DNA from: Methylobacter tundripaludum SV96
GTDB taxonomy: Bacteria; Pseudomonadota; Gammaproteobacteria; Methylococcales; Methylomonadaceae
Direction: 5' to 3'
Length of the DNA stretch: 64,000 nt
NCBI RefSeq assembly: GCF_000190755.2
Contig: NZ_JH109152.1
Span: 806,001-870,000 of the forward strand
Shown here one piece after another: positions 48,049 to 55,338 of the stretch (position 1 is its first letter; each line of letters opens with the position of its first letter). Both the position numbers and the translations under genes were made by a program. The notes under the pieces are model-generated. The model was not told where the DNA came from. It searched no databases and worked only from the letters and a program-made list of their open reading frames with translations.

Positions 48049-49317
48049 TTATGCCTTGCCGTTATTTTGTAACCATTGTTCCAGCTCGACTAAGGTTTTC
48101 ATGCGCTTATCTTGTAGGGTGCAGTCTTCTATACTGAAAAAACCAACCGCATCTTGCAAGTCGTAACCGTCATATATTCTTTGTTTATAGTCGCAAAATG
48201 CGCTAATTGACGGTTTACGGAAGCCTCCGTTTTTACCTCTGCTTACAGGTTCTTCAAAGGCATTGGCTAAGGAAATAGGCATGTCGCTCAGCGATACACA
48301 GGCAAAATCAGTAGGGTTAAACGCGGCAAAGCTGTTTTGTTTTGCAGATGGGATGGTGGTCGCCAGCAAGTGTAAAAAATGTTTGGCTATATCCAACGCA
48401 CCAGCCCTATCAACGCCCAGGTTTCTTTGCAATAGCGACAGGTTAAGGCTTGCGTAACGGTAAAAGACGCCCGCACTAAATTCCTGGGTATCTAAATGTC
48501 CTGAACCCGTTTCGCCGGAGTCTTGGATTAAATCATCAACTGCCGTAAACCAATCAATATCGCCATCAACGGTATGCGTAGTAATGGAATGCGCCATCGC
48601 CATTGCACCGTCAACGCTGGTCATAAGTCCGCTGGTTGCCATACGCCCGAAAAGGGCTATGTCCACAGCGGAAGCCAGTGCATTCTTAACTGCTTCGGCT
48701 TTTTCCTTTAGCTGCTTTTCAATTTTTTTGCCGATAGCTTCATCAATTAACTCTTCCTTGCTTTTTTTCTTCTTTTTTTGTTTGTTGAACGACTCGTCAA
48801 TCTTTTTCAACTCATCATCCGATAGACCTTCTTCTTTAACTGCTTTAATGACGCGGCAGATTTCACGTATCTCATTAACTACCCAAGGTGCAACGGCAAT
48901 TTTTTTTGCTGTTTTTTTAGCTTCACTTTTTTCTGCCGAATCATCGCCTTCTTCGTCGACTGTATCTTCTTCCACTTCATTTGCAGTCGATTTAGCGGTT
49001 TTAACAAAACGGTCAATCGCTTCGGTAACAAAAGCCGATTCAAATTCATCGCCGAGTTCTTTAATAAATTTCTCGTTTAATTTTGTTAAGTCGCGGGTAC
49101 GAATAGACGGCTCACCAAAATGCTGCTTCCAATAGTTGTTGGCATGTTCCTCCAATCGGGGCTTCCTCATTTCCCGCTTCAAACTCTGGCTGGAAATACG
49201 CACCCGCCGTGTGCCGCCAAAAACAGCGGTTTTTTGCATGCCCATATCATCACGGTTTAGGCATGAGGAGTTATGGGAAATCAGGATATGGTAATTGACG
49301 AAATTTTTATCAGACAT
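48049..49317 (-). CDS. cas7e: Cascade backbone subunit Cas7e (CasC) with charged insertion
   Basis: 422 residues from ATG 49317 (AAGGAAC upstream); E. coli CasC has 363. Six copies normally coat the crRNA spacer. The start NYHILISHNSSCLNRDDMG, GGTRRVRISSQSLKREMR, GRMATSGLMTSVDGAMAMAH and the C-terminal DMPISLANAFEEPV are conserved. The extra length lies in two highly charged stretches, about residues 108-138 (acidic, then Lys-rich) and 176-208 (contains KKKKKSK), on either side of APWVVNEI. The start overlaps the DUF2442 stop by eight bases, so translation is probably coupled to that inserted gene. Confidence 0.95.
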   Translation of the reverse strand: MSDKNFVNYHILISHNSSCLNRDDMGMQKTAVFGGTRRVRISSQSLKREMRKPRLEEHANNYWKQHFGEPSIRTRDLTKLNEKFIKELGDEFESAFVTEAIDRFVKTAKSTANEVEEDTVDEEGDDSAEKSEAKKTAKKIAVAPWVVNEIREICRVIKAVKEEGLSDDELKKIDESFNKQKKKKKSKEELIDEAIGKKIEKQLKEKAEAVKNALASAVDIALFGRMATSGLMTSVDGAMAMAHSITTHTVDGDIDWFTAVDDLIQDSGETGSGHLDTQEFSAGVFYRYASLNLSLLQRNLGVDRAGALDIAKHFLHLLATTIPSAKQNSFAAFNPTDFACVSLSDMPISLANAFEEPVSRGKNGGFRKPSISAFCDYKQRIYDGYDLQDAVGFFSIEDCTLQDKRMKTLVELEQWLQNNGKA

Positions 49318-49570
49318 GCTGTGTTCCTTGCGATTGTTGTAATAATTCATGTAAAAATTCAGGTGCTAAATCAGCCCCGTTAGGCCAAACAATAGTATCG
49401 AGCTCTGTATCCAATTTAACCTGACTGAACAAACTTAAGTCTTTAAGCGGTTCAAACATGCCTCCCCATAACTCTTTGCTTAAATCGACGACGCCTTCTG
49501 CATCATCGTTAAATTTGAGCCATATCTGGTAATCTTGAAGATGCTTGGCATCGGTAACGTGTAATATCAT
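49310..49570 (-). CDS. DUF2442 protein, second gene of an inserted DUF4160-DUF2442 pair
   Basis: 86 residues from ATG 49570 (MILHVTDAKHLQDYQIWLKF); a longer frame upstream would overlap the partner gene. The pattern FNDDAEGVVDLSKELWGGMF, then LDTELDTIVWPNGADLAPEF, is characteristic of the DUF2442 family. DUF2442 and DUF4160 genes are often adjacent and have been proposed as a toxin-antitoxin-like pair; to my knowledge the function is not settled. It sits between cse2 and cas7e, overlapping the cas7e start by eight bases. Confidence 0.85.
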   Translation of the reverse strand: MILHVTDAKHLQDYQIWLKFNDDAEGVVDLSKELWGGMFEPLKDLSLFSQVKLDTELDTIVWPNGADLAPEFLHELLQQSQGTQHV

Positions 49571-49575
49571 TGCGG

Positions 49576-49833
49576 CTACTCCAAAGGTGCTATTTCTTTT
49601 AAAGGTTCGCGTCGTTGGCAGCAACGCCAGTTTTCCAATAATTCTTCCTGGTGTAAGTCCAGCCATTCCAACACATGTTTTAATGCCCGTTTTGGGAATT
49701 TCCCTTCAACGACACCGCCATCAATAGTGACGATAATTTCATATTCACCGTATTTTGCATGGAAATGTGGTGGACTGTGATCAGACCAATACATGGTAAT
49801 AATGATGCCCAAAAAGCGGCTGACGATAGGCAT
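49576..49833 (-). CDS. DUF4160 protein, first gene of an inserted pair between cse2 and cas7e
   Basis: 85 residues from ATG 49833 (MPIVSRFLGIIITMYWSDHS), with GAGGAT upstream; a TTG at 49839 is an alternative. The block MYWSDHSPPHFHAKYGEYEI and the helix RALKHVLEWLDLHQEELLEN followed by W are the DUF4160 signature. Conserved His residues (DHSPPHFH) could be functional. The gene starts three bases after the cse2 stop and ends five bases before DUF2442, so it is fully embedded in the cas transcription unit. Confidence 0.85.
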   Translation of the reverse strand: MPIVSRFLGIIITMYWSDHSPPHFHAKYGEYEIIVTIDGGVVEGKFPKRALKHVLEWLDLHQEELLENWRCCQRREPLKEIAPLE

Positions 49834-49835
49834 GA

Positions 49836-50312
49836 TCAATCCTCTGGTGGTTCTTGGAGGTGTGGCGATGCGGAAATGTAAAAATCACGCATTAATTGAT
49901 GCTTGTTCTTTTTACCCCAGTAAAATAAAAGATTGCCCAGATCGGACCAATCGGCATAAGCGATAGGCTTTATTTGTTGTACAACACGCCTTAACTGAAT
50001 CAAGTCATCAGGGGATTCGCGGCGCACCACTAAAAATAGGCGTTTCTCGCTAATGCCATGCTCATGTAATGATCTACCTAATGGCTTTCCGTTAGCTCGC
50101 TGTTGAACCCAAGGCAAAAAATAAACCAGTTGGGCCGCTTGTTTTTCATCTTGCTTCAATTGAAATTTTGTCGCGCTGATCAATTGATAGAACGCAGCAA
50201 TACCTGTCATGTCATCAGGACTGGTTGCACGACGTAACATGGCTTTCTGCCCGTTATCCAGTTGTTGATAGCGTTCAACTAGTTTTAAATAGTCATTTTG
50301 TGGTTTATTCAT
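49836..50312 (-). CDS. cse2: Cascade small subunit Cse2 (CasB)
   Basis: A 158-residue all-helical protein; two copies bind along the inside of Cascade and stabilise the R-loop. GQKAMLRRATSPDDMTGIAA and the Arg-rich LFLVVRRESPDDLIQLRRVV helices are family features, and the C-terminal DLGNLLFYWGKKNKHQLMRD stretch resembles the usual Cse2 end. Length equals E. coli CasB (160). It overlaps cse1 by eight bases and is followed, unusually, by the DUF4160 gene instead of cas7e. Confidence 0.95.
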   Translation of the reverse strand: MNKPQNDYLKLVERYQQLDNGQKAMLRRATSPDDMTGIAAFYQLISATKFQLKQDEKQAAQLVYFLPWVQQRANGKPLGRSLHEHGISEKRLFLVVRRESPDDLIQLRRVVQQIKPIAYADWSDLGNLLFYWGKKNKHQLMRDFYISASPHLQEPPED

Positions 50313-51831
50313 GTACTGCTCCCATTTTATTCAGCATGTTGTTTAACATGGCTCGACTTTCAATAATGGCCTGTAGCATTTTTGGTTCATGTTCATAAGG
50401 CATCATGATTTGTTCAAAAATGGTTCGCGCTAAATCAGCAAATTGTTTTTGATAAGACGCTATATCATCCCAGACCAATTTTCTTAAAATACTGTGCATT
50501 AAACTTTCTGAATTATCAAAATACGCTTGTCTGGCTTTGCCTTTTACTGCTTTTTTAAAACTCGATTCTTTAGCTTTGAGTGTGCCTTTATCAATTGCGA
50601 TTAAGGCAAACTTATTCATTGCCGCATTCAACTTTTTATAAACCTCAAGTCCGATATTGATTAGATGAAGCATTTCAGCGCTTTTGTTTTCCCAGTCGGT
50701 AGAAAGGCTATAGGTTTCATGCCTACGCCCGGCTAGGCTTTCAGCACTCCCTCCCTTTACATAACCACCTATGGCAAGTTTAATATCACGGCCTCGCCAA
50801 GTGCTGTTGTCTTGATATTGCTGCACAACCAAAGCGCAACTAGTGCCTTCTTGCTGTGTATCAACCAACTTTACTTGCGATTGAGTATAAAAAAAACTCA
50901 ACATTTGTCCCCACAAGGGCAAATCGTTACGCGCTGAAAGAAAGGGTTTTTCTTTAGCGTTACCTGTATGCAGCCGTAGCATGTCAATCGGTGTATGCGG
51001 ATGTTGCCAAAAACCGGCAATACTGCACATTCCGGTATTTTTGAAAAATCCAGTGGCTAAGCCATCTTTAACTGCTAGCTTTATTTTTGCAGGTTGCCAA
51101 AATAAACCACGCAACAAGCCGATATGTAGCGCACCTTCTTGTTTGTTTGAATGCGGTGCAATAACCCATGTCGGCTTCTGTATTTCTGCATTTAATAATT
51201 CGGGCGCTTTCTCCATCAAAAACGCTTTACTCAATACATTTGTCCAGATGGTTTTTCTTAAATTCTCACTTAAAACCAAGGTTGTTAGCGGCATAGAACC
51301 TTTTAATCCCACCGAAAACGCTGCTCCGCCCAAACTAAAGCCATTAGTCGCTTGCTGAAATAAAGCAATGGCTGCATCGCCCAAATGAACAGCCTGAATT
51401 TCATTAGGTGTATTGAAAAATCCGTTAGATGATGCACTGGTGCTGGTTTTTTCAGGCAAACCCACAAACATCTTCTGTAATGACGCCCAATTTTTATTGC
51501 CTTTTTCGGGTGTCACGCTGGCGGTTTGCATGAACGGTGTTTCAGGATGCAACAAATCAAACCAGTCAATAAACGACTGTATGGCTTGCTCGTAATCTGT
51601 TTCGGACATCGGTTCAGACCAGCGTTTTTTCAGGGCTTTTGCATCTTCCGGCATCAACACCACTTGCACCAAGCAAACAAGTAATTGCAATGCGGCGAGA
51701 TCCATATCGTCACGCAAAACTGCTATATGCCAGTCTTGCTCTTGCTTATCGCACAGCAGTTTTTTTAAGGAAATCCGCTGCGACTCACCGTTGAATGACA
51801 CGGGTATCCACTTATCAATTAGTAAATTCAT
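50305..51831 (-). CDS. cse1: Cascade large subunit Cse1 (CasA, Cas8e)
   Basis: A 508-residue Cse1 that reads the PAM and recruits Cas3 (E. coli 502). The N-terminal MNLLIDKWIPVSFNGESQRI, the MPLTTLVLSENLRKTIWTNV region, the LHIGLLRGLFWQPAKIKL block and GFWQHPHTP are conserved; the C-terminal four-helix bundle begins near residue 370. ATG 51831 follows GGAGAAAA. A 15-base palindrome and a CRISPR-repeat-like hairpin lie in the 135-base gap to cas3. Confidence 0.96.
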   Translation of the reverse strand: MNLLIDKWIPVSFNGESQRISLKKLLCDKQEQDWHIAVLRDDMDLAALQLLVCLVQVVLMPEDAKALKKRWSEPMSETDYEQAIQSFIDWFDLLHPETPFMQTASVTPEKGNKNWASLQKMFVGLPEKTSTSASSNGFFNTPNEIQAVHLGDAAIALFQQATNGFSLGGAAFSVGLKGSMPLTTLVLSENLRKTIWTNVLSKAFLMEKAPELLNAEIQKPTWVIAPHSNKQEGALHIGLLRGLFWQPAKIKLAVKDGLATGFFKNTGMCSIAGFWQHPHTPIDMLRLHTGNAKEKPFLSARNDLPLWGQMLSFFYTQSQVKLVDTQQEGTSCALVVQQYQDNSTWRGRDIKLAIGGYVKGGSAESLAGRRHETYSLSTDWENKSAEMLHLINIGLEVYKKLNAAMNKFALIAIDKGTLKAKESSFKKAVKGKARQAYFDNSESLMHSILRKLVWDDIASYQKQFADLARTIFEQIMMPYEHEPKMLQAIIESRAMLNNMLNKMGAVHE

Positions 51832-51840
51832 TTTTCTCCA

Positions 51841-51855
51841 GCCTAAAATTTAGGC
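51841..51855. promoter_or_regulatory. Palindrome just upstream of cse1
   Basis: GCCTAAA-A-TTTAGGC is a perfect palindrome overlapping the leader of cse1, about ten bases ahead of its start codon. It could be a regulator site or an RNA hairpin that controls access to the ribosome site. Confidence 0.5.
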
Positions 51856-51915
51856 ACGTACACAAGGGCAGTCTTTATGCGCCTTACATTAAAATTGAAA
51901 AGAACGATGCAAAGT

Positions 51916-51939
51916 AAATCCCCACACCTCTGGGGATTT
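51916..51939. repeat. Solitary CRISPR-repeat-like hairpin between cas3 and cse1
   Basis: AAATCCCCA and TGGGGATTT pair perfectly around CACCTC. The core TCCCCACACCTCTGGGGAT differs from the array repeat core TCCCCACACCCGTGGGGAT at 2 of 19 bases. The outer bases of the repeat are not conserved, and no T-run follows on either strand. It is read as a degenerate single repeat. Confidence 0.75.
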
Positions 51940-51966
51940 GTAAAGGACAGCTACCACAACCGTTTC

Positions 51967-54726
51967 TTACGCTTTCGTTATCGTCAACCCCACCTCTTTA
52001 CAATAAATAAACGTCACTTTTTCCAGCTGACTAACCCATTGTTCTTTTTCAAAAACCATCGGCAAAAAACGTAGCCCTCTAGCATCTGCCTTAGGGAGCT
52101 GATCTTGCCAGCGTTGAGTGACTGAAATCGAATTTAAACTGATCGTTTCCCAGTACTGCCATTTTTCCAAGCTATCCAAATCAACATCATCTAAAGTAAA
52201 AAGCTTGCCTTGTTTTTTAACAACCAGAATAACAGTTATGCTCATTTCGCCATCACGCGTTAATGATCCGGCCTTATCACTTTCATCGCTTTTAATTTCT
52301 TCAACCTTTCGCTTAATTATCATATTTGCAATCATGCGTTGAACATCAACCACTTCATCTGAATATTTCTGATAGGCTTTTTCTATGACCTCAGGCTCAT
52401 CGCCCCATGCTTCTTCACAATAAACCTTTTCTATCCAATCCCGATAGGCAGTGTATTTTTTCAAGTCTTCTTGATTCGATTTAAAGATAATCTCTTTGTT
52501 TTTCAGAAATTGTTCTGTCCGCCACAATGCCCTTAGGTTTTGGTAAACATAGAGCGTATCACCATAGACCGCTTCCGTCGTCGGCACAATCACCACGCAA
52601 CGCGGCTGCTCAAATCTTTGCGGTCTGTTGTCGCGCTGATGCCGATGTAATCGCCCCAAACGTTGAAATAATAAATCGACCGGGCAAAGTTGGGTGAGCA
52701 TCCAGTCAAAATCCAAATCAAGACTTTGTTCAACCACTTGCGTTGCGACCAAAATCCGGCCTCCTGATGCGCGGTCTTGTTCATGCTTGCCGTAATAGCC
52801 GGTAATGTCTTGTTCTATCTTCTGACGGTCAACAAATCGAAACCGTGAATGGAACAAATCAACCGGTATCGTCGTTAATCCGGCTAATTGTTGAACGATA
52901 TTTTGGGCATCGGCAACCAGATTGCAGATCACGGCAACTTTCGCACCTTGCTCAGCGGCTTGAACAATTTTCTCCAATTGCTCTGGTGATAAAACAAGCT
53001 GTTCGGCTTGCCATGTTTCAACATTTACCATGCGCTCGGCAGTTTGTTCGGAGTCCGGCAATTCAAAAGGAAGAACCAGATTAGCCGAAGCATGAGTCAC
53101 TAGCGGATATGCCGGATTTTTCTGTTCCGATTGAACGCCCCAGCTTTGTAATAATTTGGCTTTTTGATGATGTGGCAATGTCGCGGATAATAAAATGACA
53201 CTGCCGGCAGCTTGTTTTTGACGTTTAAGAACCTCAGTCAATAGCCCATACATATAACTGTCATAGGCATGAACCTCGTCAATGATCAAAATGCTTTTTT
53301 GAATTCCAAAGCCGCGTACAAATTGATGCCGCACAGGCAACACTGACAATAAAACTTGGTCAATCGTACACACGCCAATCTGCCCTAAAAATGCCCGCTT
53401 TTTACTCGCCCCCAACCATTCGGAGCATTGCACCCCCGCTTCTTCTGCGCCTTGAGCAGTCAATCGGCTGTTTGCCAGGATATTTTTGAAATCATGATTC
53501 AAGTCTCTTTTGCCATGTGCCAAGACTACGTTTGCACCGCCTTCAAACAATTTATCGGCAACGTCTTTTAAACGCTTCAACATTGCGTTGGCTGTAGCTT
53601 GGGTGGGTAATGCAAAGATAATGCTGCTTCCTAAACTTGGATCAGACGTTAATAACTTTGAAGCGTACGCTAACGCAGCTTCGGTTTTGCCTGAACCAGT
53701 GGGGGCTTCAATAAGCGTTAAACCTTGTGCAAGCGGAAAAATATCGACAACCGTTTGTAGTCCTTGTGGCTCATATTGTGGGAATAACGCGGCCATACCG
53801 CCTTTTCCTTTCACTTTCGACAACACGCCGAACGCCTTAAGAGCTTTTTCAGCAAATGGTAAGCGTGAATTGAAATAGGCTTTTAAATCAGCTTGTTCTG
53901 ATGTTTGATACGAGAAATAATCAGTTGATGAACCTATCCAATCACAGACGCTACAAAATCCTGCAAGCATGGATGGTAAAGTTTCCGGAATGTCACTCAA
54001 CTCCAAGCCCACAGGCTCCAAGAAAATCTGTTTAAGGTTTTGTACCCACTCAATACGCGCCTGTTTGTCTTGTTGTTTAATGGCATCGCTAATAAATGCA
54101 GGTTCTACCAACGAACTATTTTCAGGAATACGCCCATGATGACCTGCCACTTGCTGCATCCAGTCCATTGCCTCATTTTCATTGAGACAATCAAAACCAT
54201 AATCGGGCAATTCATTTTCAAACCAGCCATAGCCATTACTGCCGTGATCGTATTTGGTATCTACTGTGCTTTTAAGAGCCGCATAAATATCGGCCTGTAA
54301 TTGTTGCATTGTGGTGGGTGATTTCATCTGAAACCTAATATCCAGCTTGCCTAAGTCATGCAGAGCTATAAAAAACATCAACCAGGCATAGGCTGAATTC
54401 TCATTCACTTGCATGGACTGTTTAAACTGCTGACGTAATGCCGAACTATGTTGCCACCACTGATCTGCCACTGCCGCCACATCCAAACAATGGTAAGGCA
54501 GTAAATGATAAGGCGCGTAGTTATCTTGTTTATATTGCCACTTTTCTTTTTCTGCGAACTTGTCCAGATCAGCCGTGTTTAATTCACTCTTGGATTTTTT
54601 CAATTGCTTGGCAAGCTGTTCCTTAAAATTAGCTAATATTTTTTCTTTATCATGCCCCGAACAATAAGCCGCTTTAAGTGGTTCATGCGCCTTTCCCCAA
54701 AATGTGTAATACAACTTTTCCGTCAT
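51967..54726 (-). CDS. cas3: CRISPR-associated helicase/nuclease Cas3
   Basis: A 919-residue type I-E Cas3, recruited by Cascade to nick and shred target DNA (E. coli 888). The N-terminal HD nuclease shows LPYHCLDVAAV (His79, Asp82) and ALHDLGKLD (His123, Asp124). The SF2 helicase has Walker A LIEAPTGSGKTEAAL near 345, the DEVH box IIDEVHAYDSYM near 500, LLSATLPHHQK and motif VI QRLGRLHRHQR. The C-terminal domain is complete. ATG 54726 is downstream of a hicBA remnant and a WYL gene relic rather than a clean promoter region. Confidence 0.97.
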   Translation of the reverse strand: MTEKLYYTFWGKAHEPLKAAYCSGHDKEKILANFKEQLAKQLKKSKSELNTADLDKFAEKEKWQYKQDNYAPYHLLPYHCLDVAAVADQWWQHSSALRQQFKQSMQVNENSAYAWLMFFIALHDLGKLDIRFQMKSPTTMQQLQADIYAALKSTVDTKYDHGSNGYGWFENELPDYGFDCLNENEAMDWMQQVAGHHGRIPENSSLVEPAFISDAIKQQDKQARIEWVQNLKQIFLEPVGLELSDIPETLPSMLAGFCSVCDWIGSSTDYFSYQTSEQADLKAYFNSRLPFAEKALKAFGVLSKVKGKGGMAALFPQYEPQGLQTVVDIFPLAQGLTLIEAPTGSGKTEAALAYASKLLTSDPSLGSSIIFALPTQATANAMLKRLKDVADKLFEGGANVVLAHGKRDLNHDFKNILANSRLTAQGAEEAGVQCSEWLGASKKRAFLGQIGVCTIDQVLLSVLPVRHQFVRGFGIQKSILIIDEVHAYDSYMYGLLTEVLKRQKQAAGSVILLSATLPHHQKAKLLQSWGVQSEQKNPAYPLVTHASANLVLPFELPDSEQTAERMVNVETWQAEQLVLSPEQLEKIVQAAEQGAKVAVICNLVADAQNIVQQLAGLTTIPVDLFHSRFRFVDRQKIEQDITGYYGKHEQDRASGGRILVATQVVEQSLDLDFDWMLTQLCPVDLLFQRLGRLHRHQRDNRPQRFEQPRCVVIVPTTEAVYGDTLYVYQNLRALWRTEQFLKNKEIIFKSNQEDLKKYTAYRDWIEKVYCEEAWGDEPEVIEKAYQKYSDEVVDVQRMIANMIIKRKVEEIKSDESDKAGSLTRDGEMSITVILVVKKQGKLFTLDDVDLDSLEKWQYWETISLNSISVTQRWQDQLPKADARGLRFLPMVFEKEQWVSQLEKVTFIYCKEVGLTITKA

Positions 54727-54770
54727 GTTTCCGCCCTAACGCTTGCTTTGATTCCCATTATCCACGGTTA

Positions 54771-54932
54771 CAACCTCATCCGGTGAGGTTGTGCTTTATT
54801 TTTTAATAATTTTTTTGCATGGTTTTCTATTTGCTCACCGATACAGTCAAGCAATAGTGGGACAATTTAACTTCCATTTCTGCGCCCTGTTTGAGGATGA
54901 CCATCGTCAACTCGCGGCTGCCCGTTGATGCT
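54771..54932 (-). pseudogene. Relic of the 3' end of a second WYL regulator gene
   Basis: This stretch aligns along its whole length with 55314-55480, the 3' end and downstream hairpin of the intact WYL gene. The minus-strand translation SRELTMVILKQGAEMEVK matches SRELIMDILKHGAEVEVK of the intact protein before it decays. The CAACCTCA-N5-TGAGGTTG hairpin downstream is also duplicated (54771-54791 versus 55314-55334). No larger part of the gene remains. It shows that the region upstream of cas3 was rearranged. Confidence 0.85.
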
Positions 54933-54975
54933 ATTCAATTCCTTGATTTAATCGTTTTCCGGTGATCGGTTTCAC
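54931..54975 (-). pseudogene. hicA remnant (truncated after about 14 codons)
   Basis: A GTG at 54975 overlaps the hicB stop by four bases (GTGA) and reads MKPITGKRLNQGIE before a stop. MKPITGKRL is a typical beginning of HicA toxins, which are normally about 60-85 residues and would continue into a GSHH motif. Here the homology is lost after roughly ten codons, where the WYL relic begins. The toxin must be inactive. Confidence 0.65.
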
Positions 54976-55175
54976 ACGGCGATCTCCATTACCCTATCTT
55001 TCTCTGTAACGATAAAATTTTCCATATCGACGGCTAAACAGCCTTCCACAACTTCGTAAAAATTGCTCAGTAACTCATCAAAGGTGTCGCCTTGAGTAAC
55101 ACAACCCGGTATCGAAGGTACTTCAGCCCAATATCCACCTTCTTCAGCTTCATGAATTATGACTTTAAGTTTCAT
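54972..55175 (-). CDS. hicB: HicB-family antitoxin (orphaned)
   Basis: A 67-residue HicB. The beta-rich domain is typical: KVIIHEAEEGGYWAEVPSIP, then GCVTQGDTFDELLSNFYEVV. This short form lacks the C-terminal DNA-binding domain. ATG 55175 has a strong GAGGAAAT site. In complete systems HicB neutralises the mRNA-cutting HicA; here the adjacent hicA is truncated, so hicB is probably a leftover of a third toxin-antitoxin module beside the cas operon. Confidence 0.85.
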   Translation of the reverse strand: MKLKVIIHEAEEGGYWAEVPSIPGCVTQGDTFDELLSNFYEVVEGCLAVDMENFIVTEKDRVMEIAV

Positions 55176-55313
55176 TGGTATTTCCTCGTTGTCTATAAAA
55201 AAATTCAGCTACGCTGGTTAGTGCAGATTACATCCCGACTCGTTAAAAACGGGATAAGTCTGCTCATGAATCTCTAAAATCAATTAAAAACCAAGTACTA
55301 CATTATCAAACGA

Positions 55314-55334
55314 CAACCTCATTCGGTGAGGTTG
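55314..55334. terminator. Hairpin after the WYL regulator gene
   Basis: CAACCTCA and TGAGGTTG pair perfectly around five bases, just beyond the WYL stop codon. The T-rich tail is on the plus strand, so it is not a canonical terminator for the minus-strand gene. A diverged copy is at 54771-54791. Confidence 0.5.
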
Positions 55335-55338
55335 AACT

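Noticed and set aside
51903-51911. Sequence after the solitary cas3-cse1 hairpin resembling a seed match (TGCATCGTT versus TGCATGGTT at 54816-54824)
   Set aside because: The match is only 8 of 9 bases, the flank is TTT rather than an I-E type PAM, and the target lies in the WYL relic. It is likely to be chance, so no autoregulatory guide is claimed.
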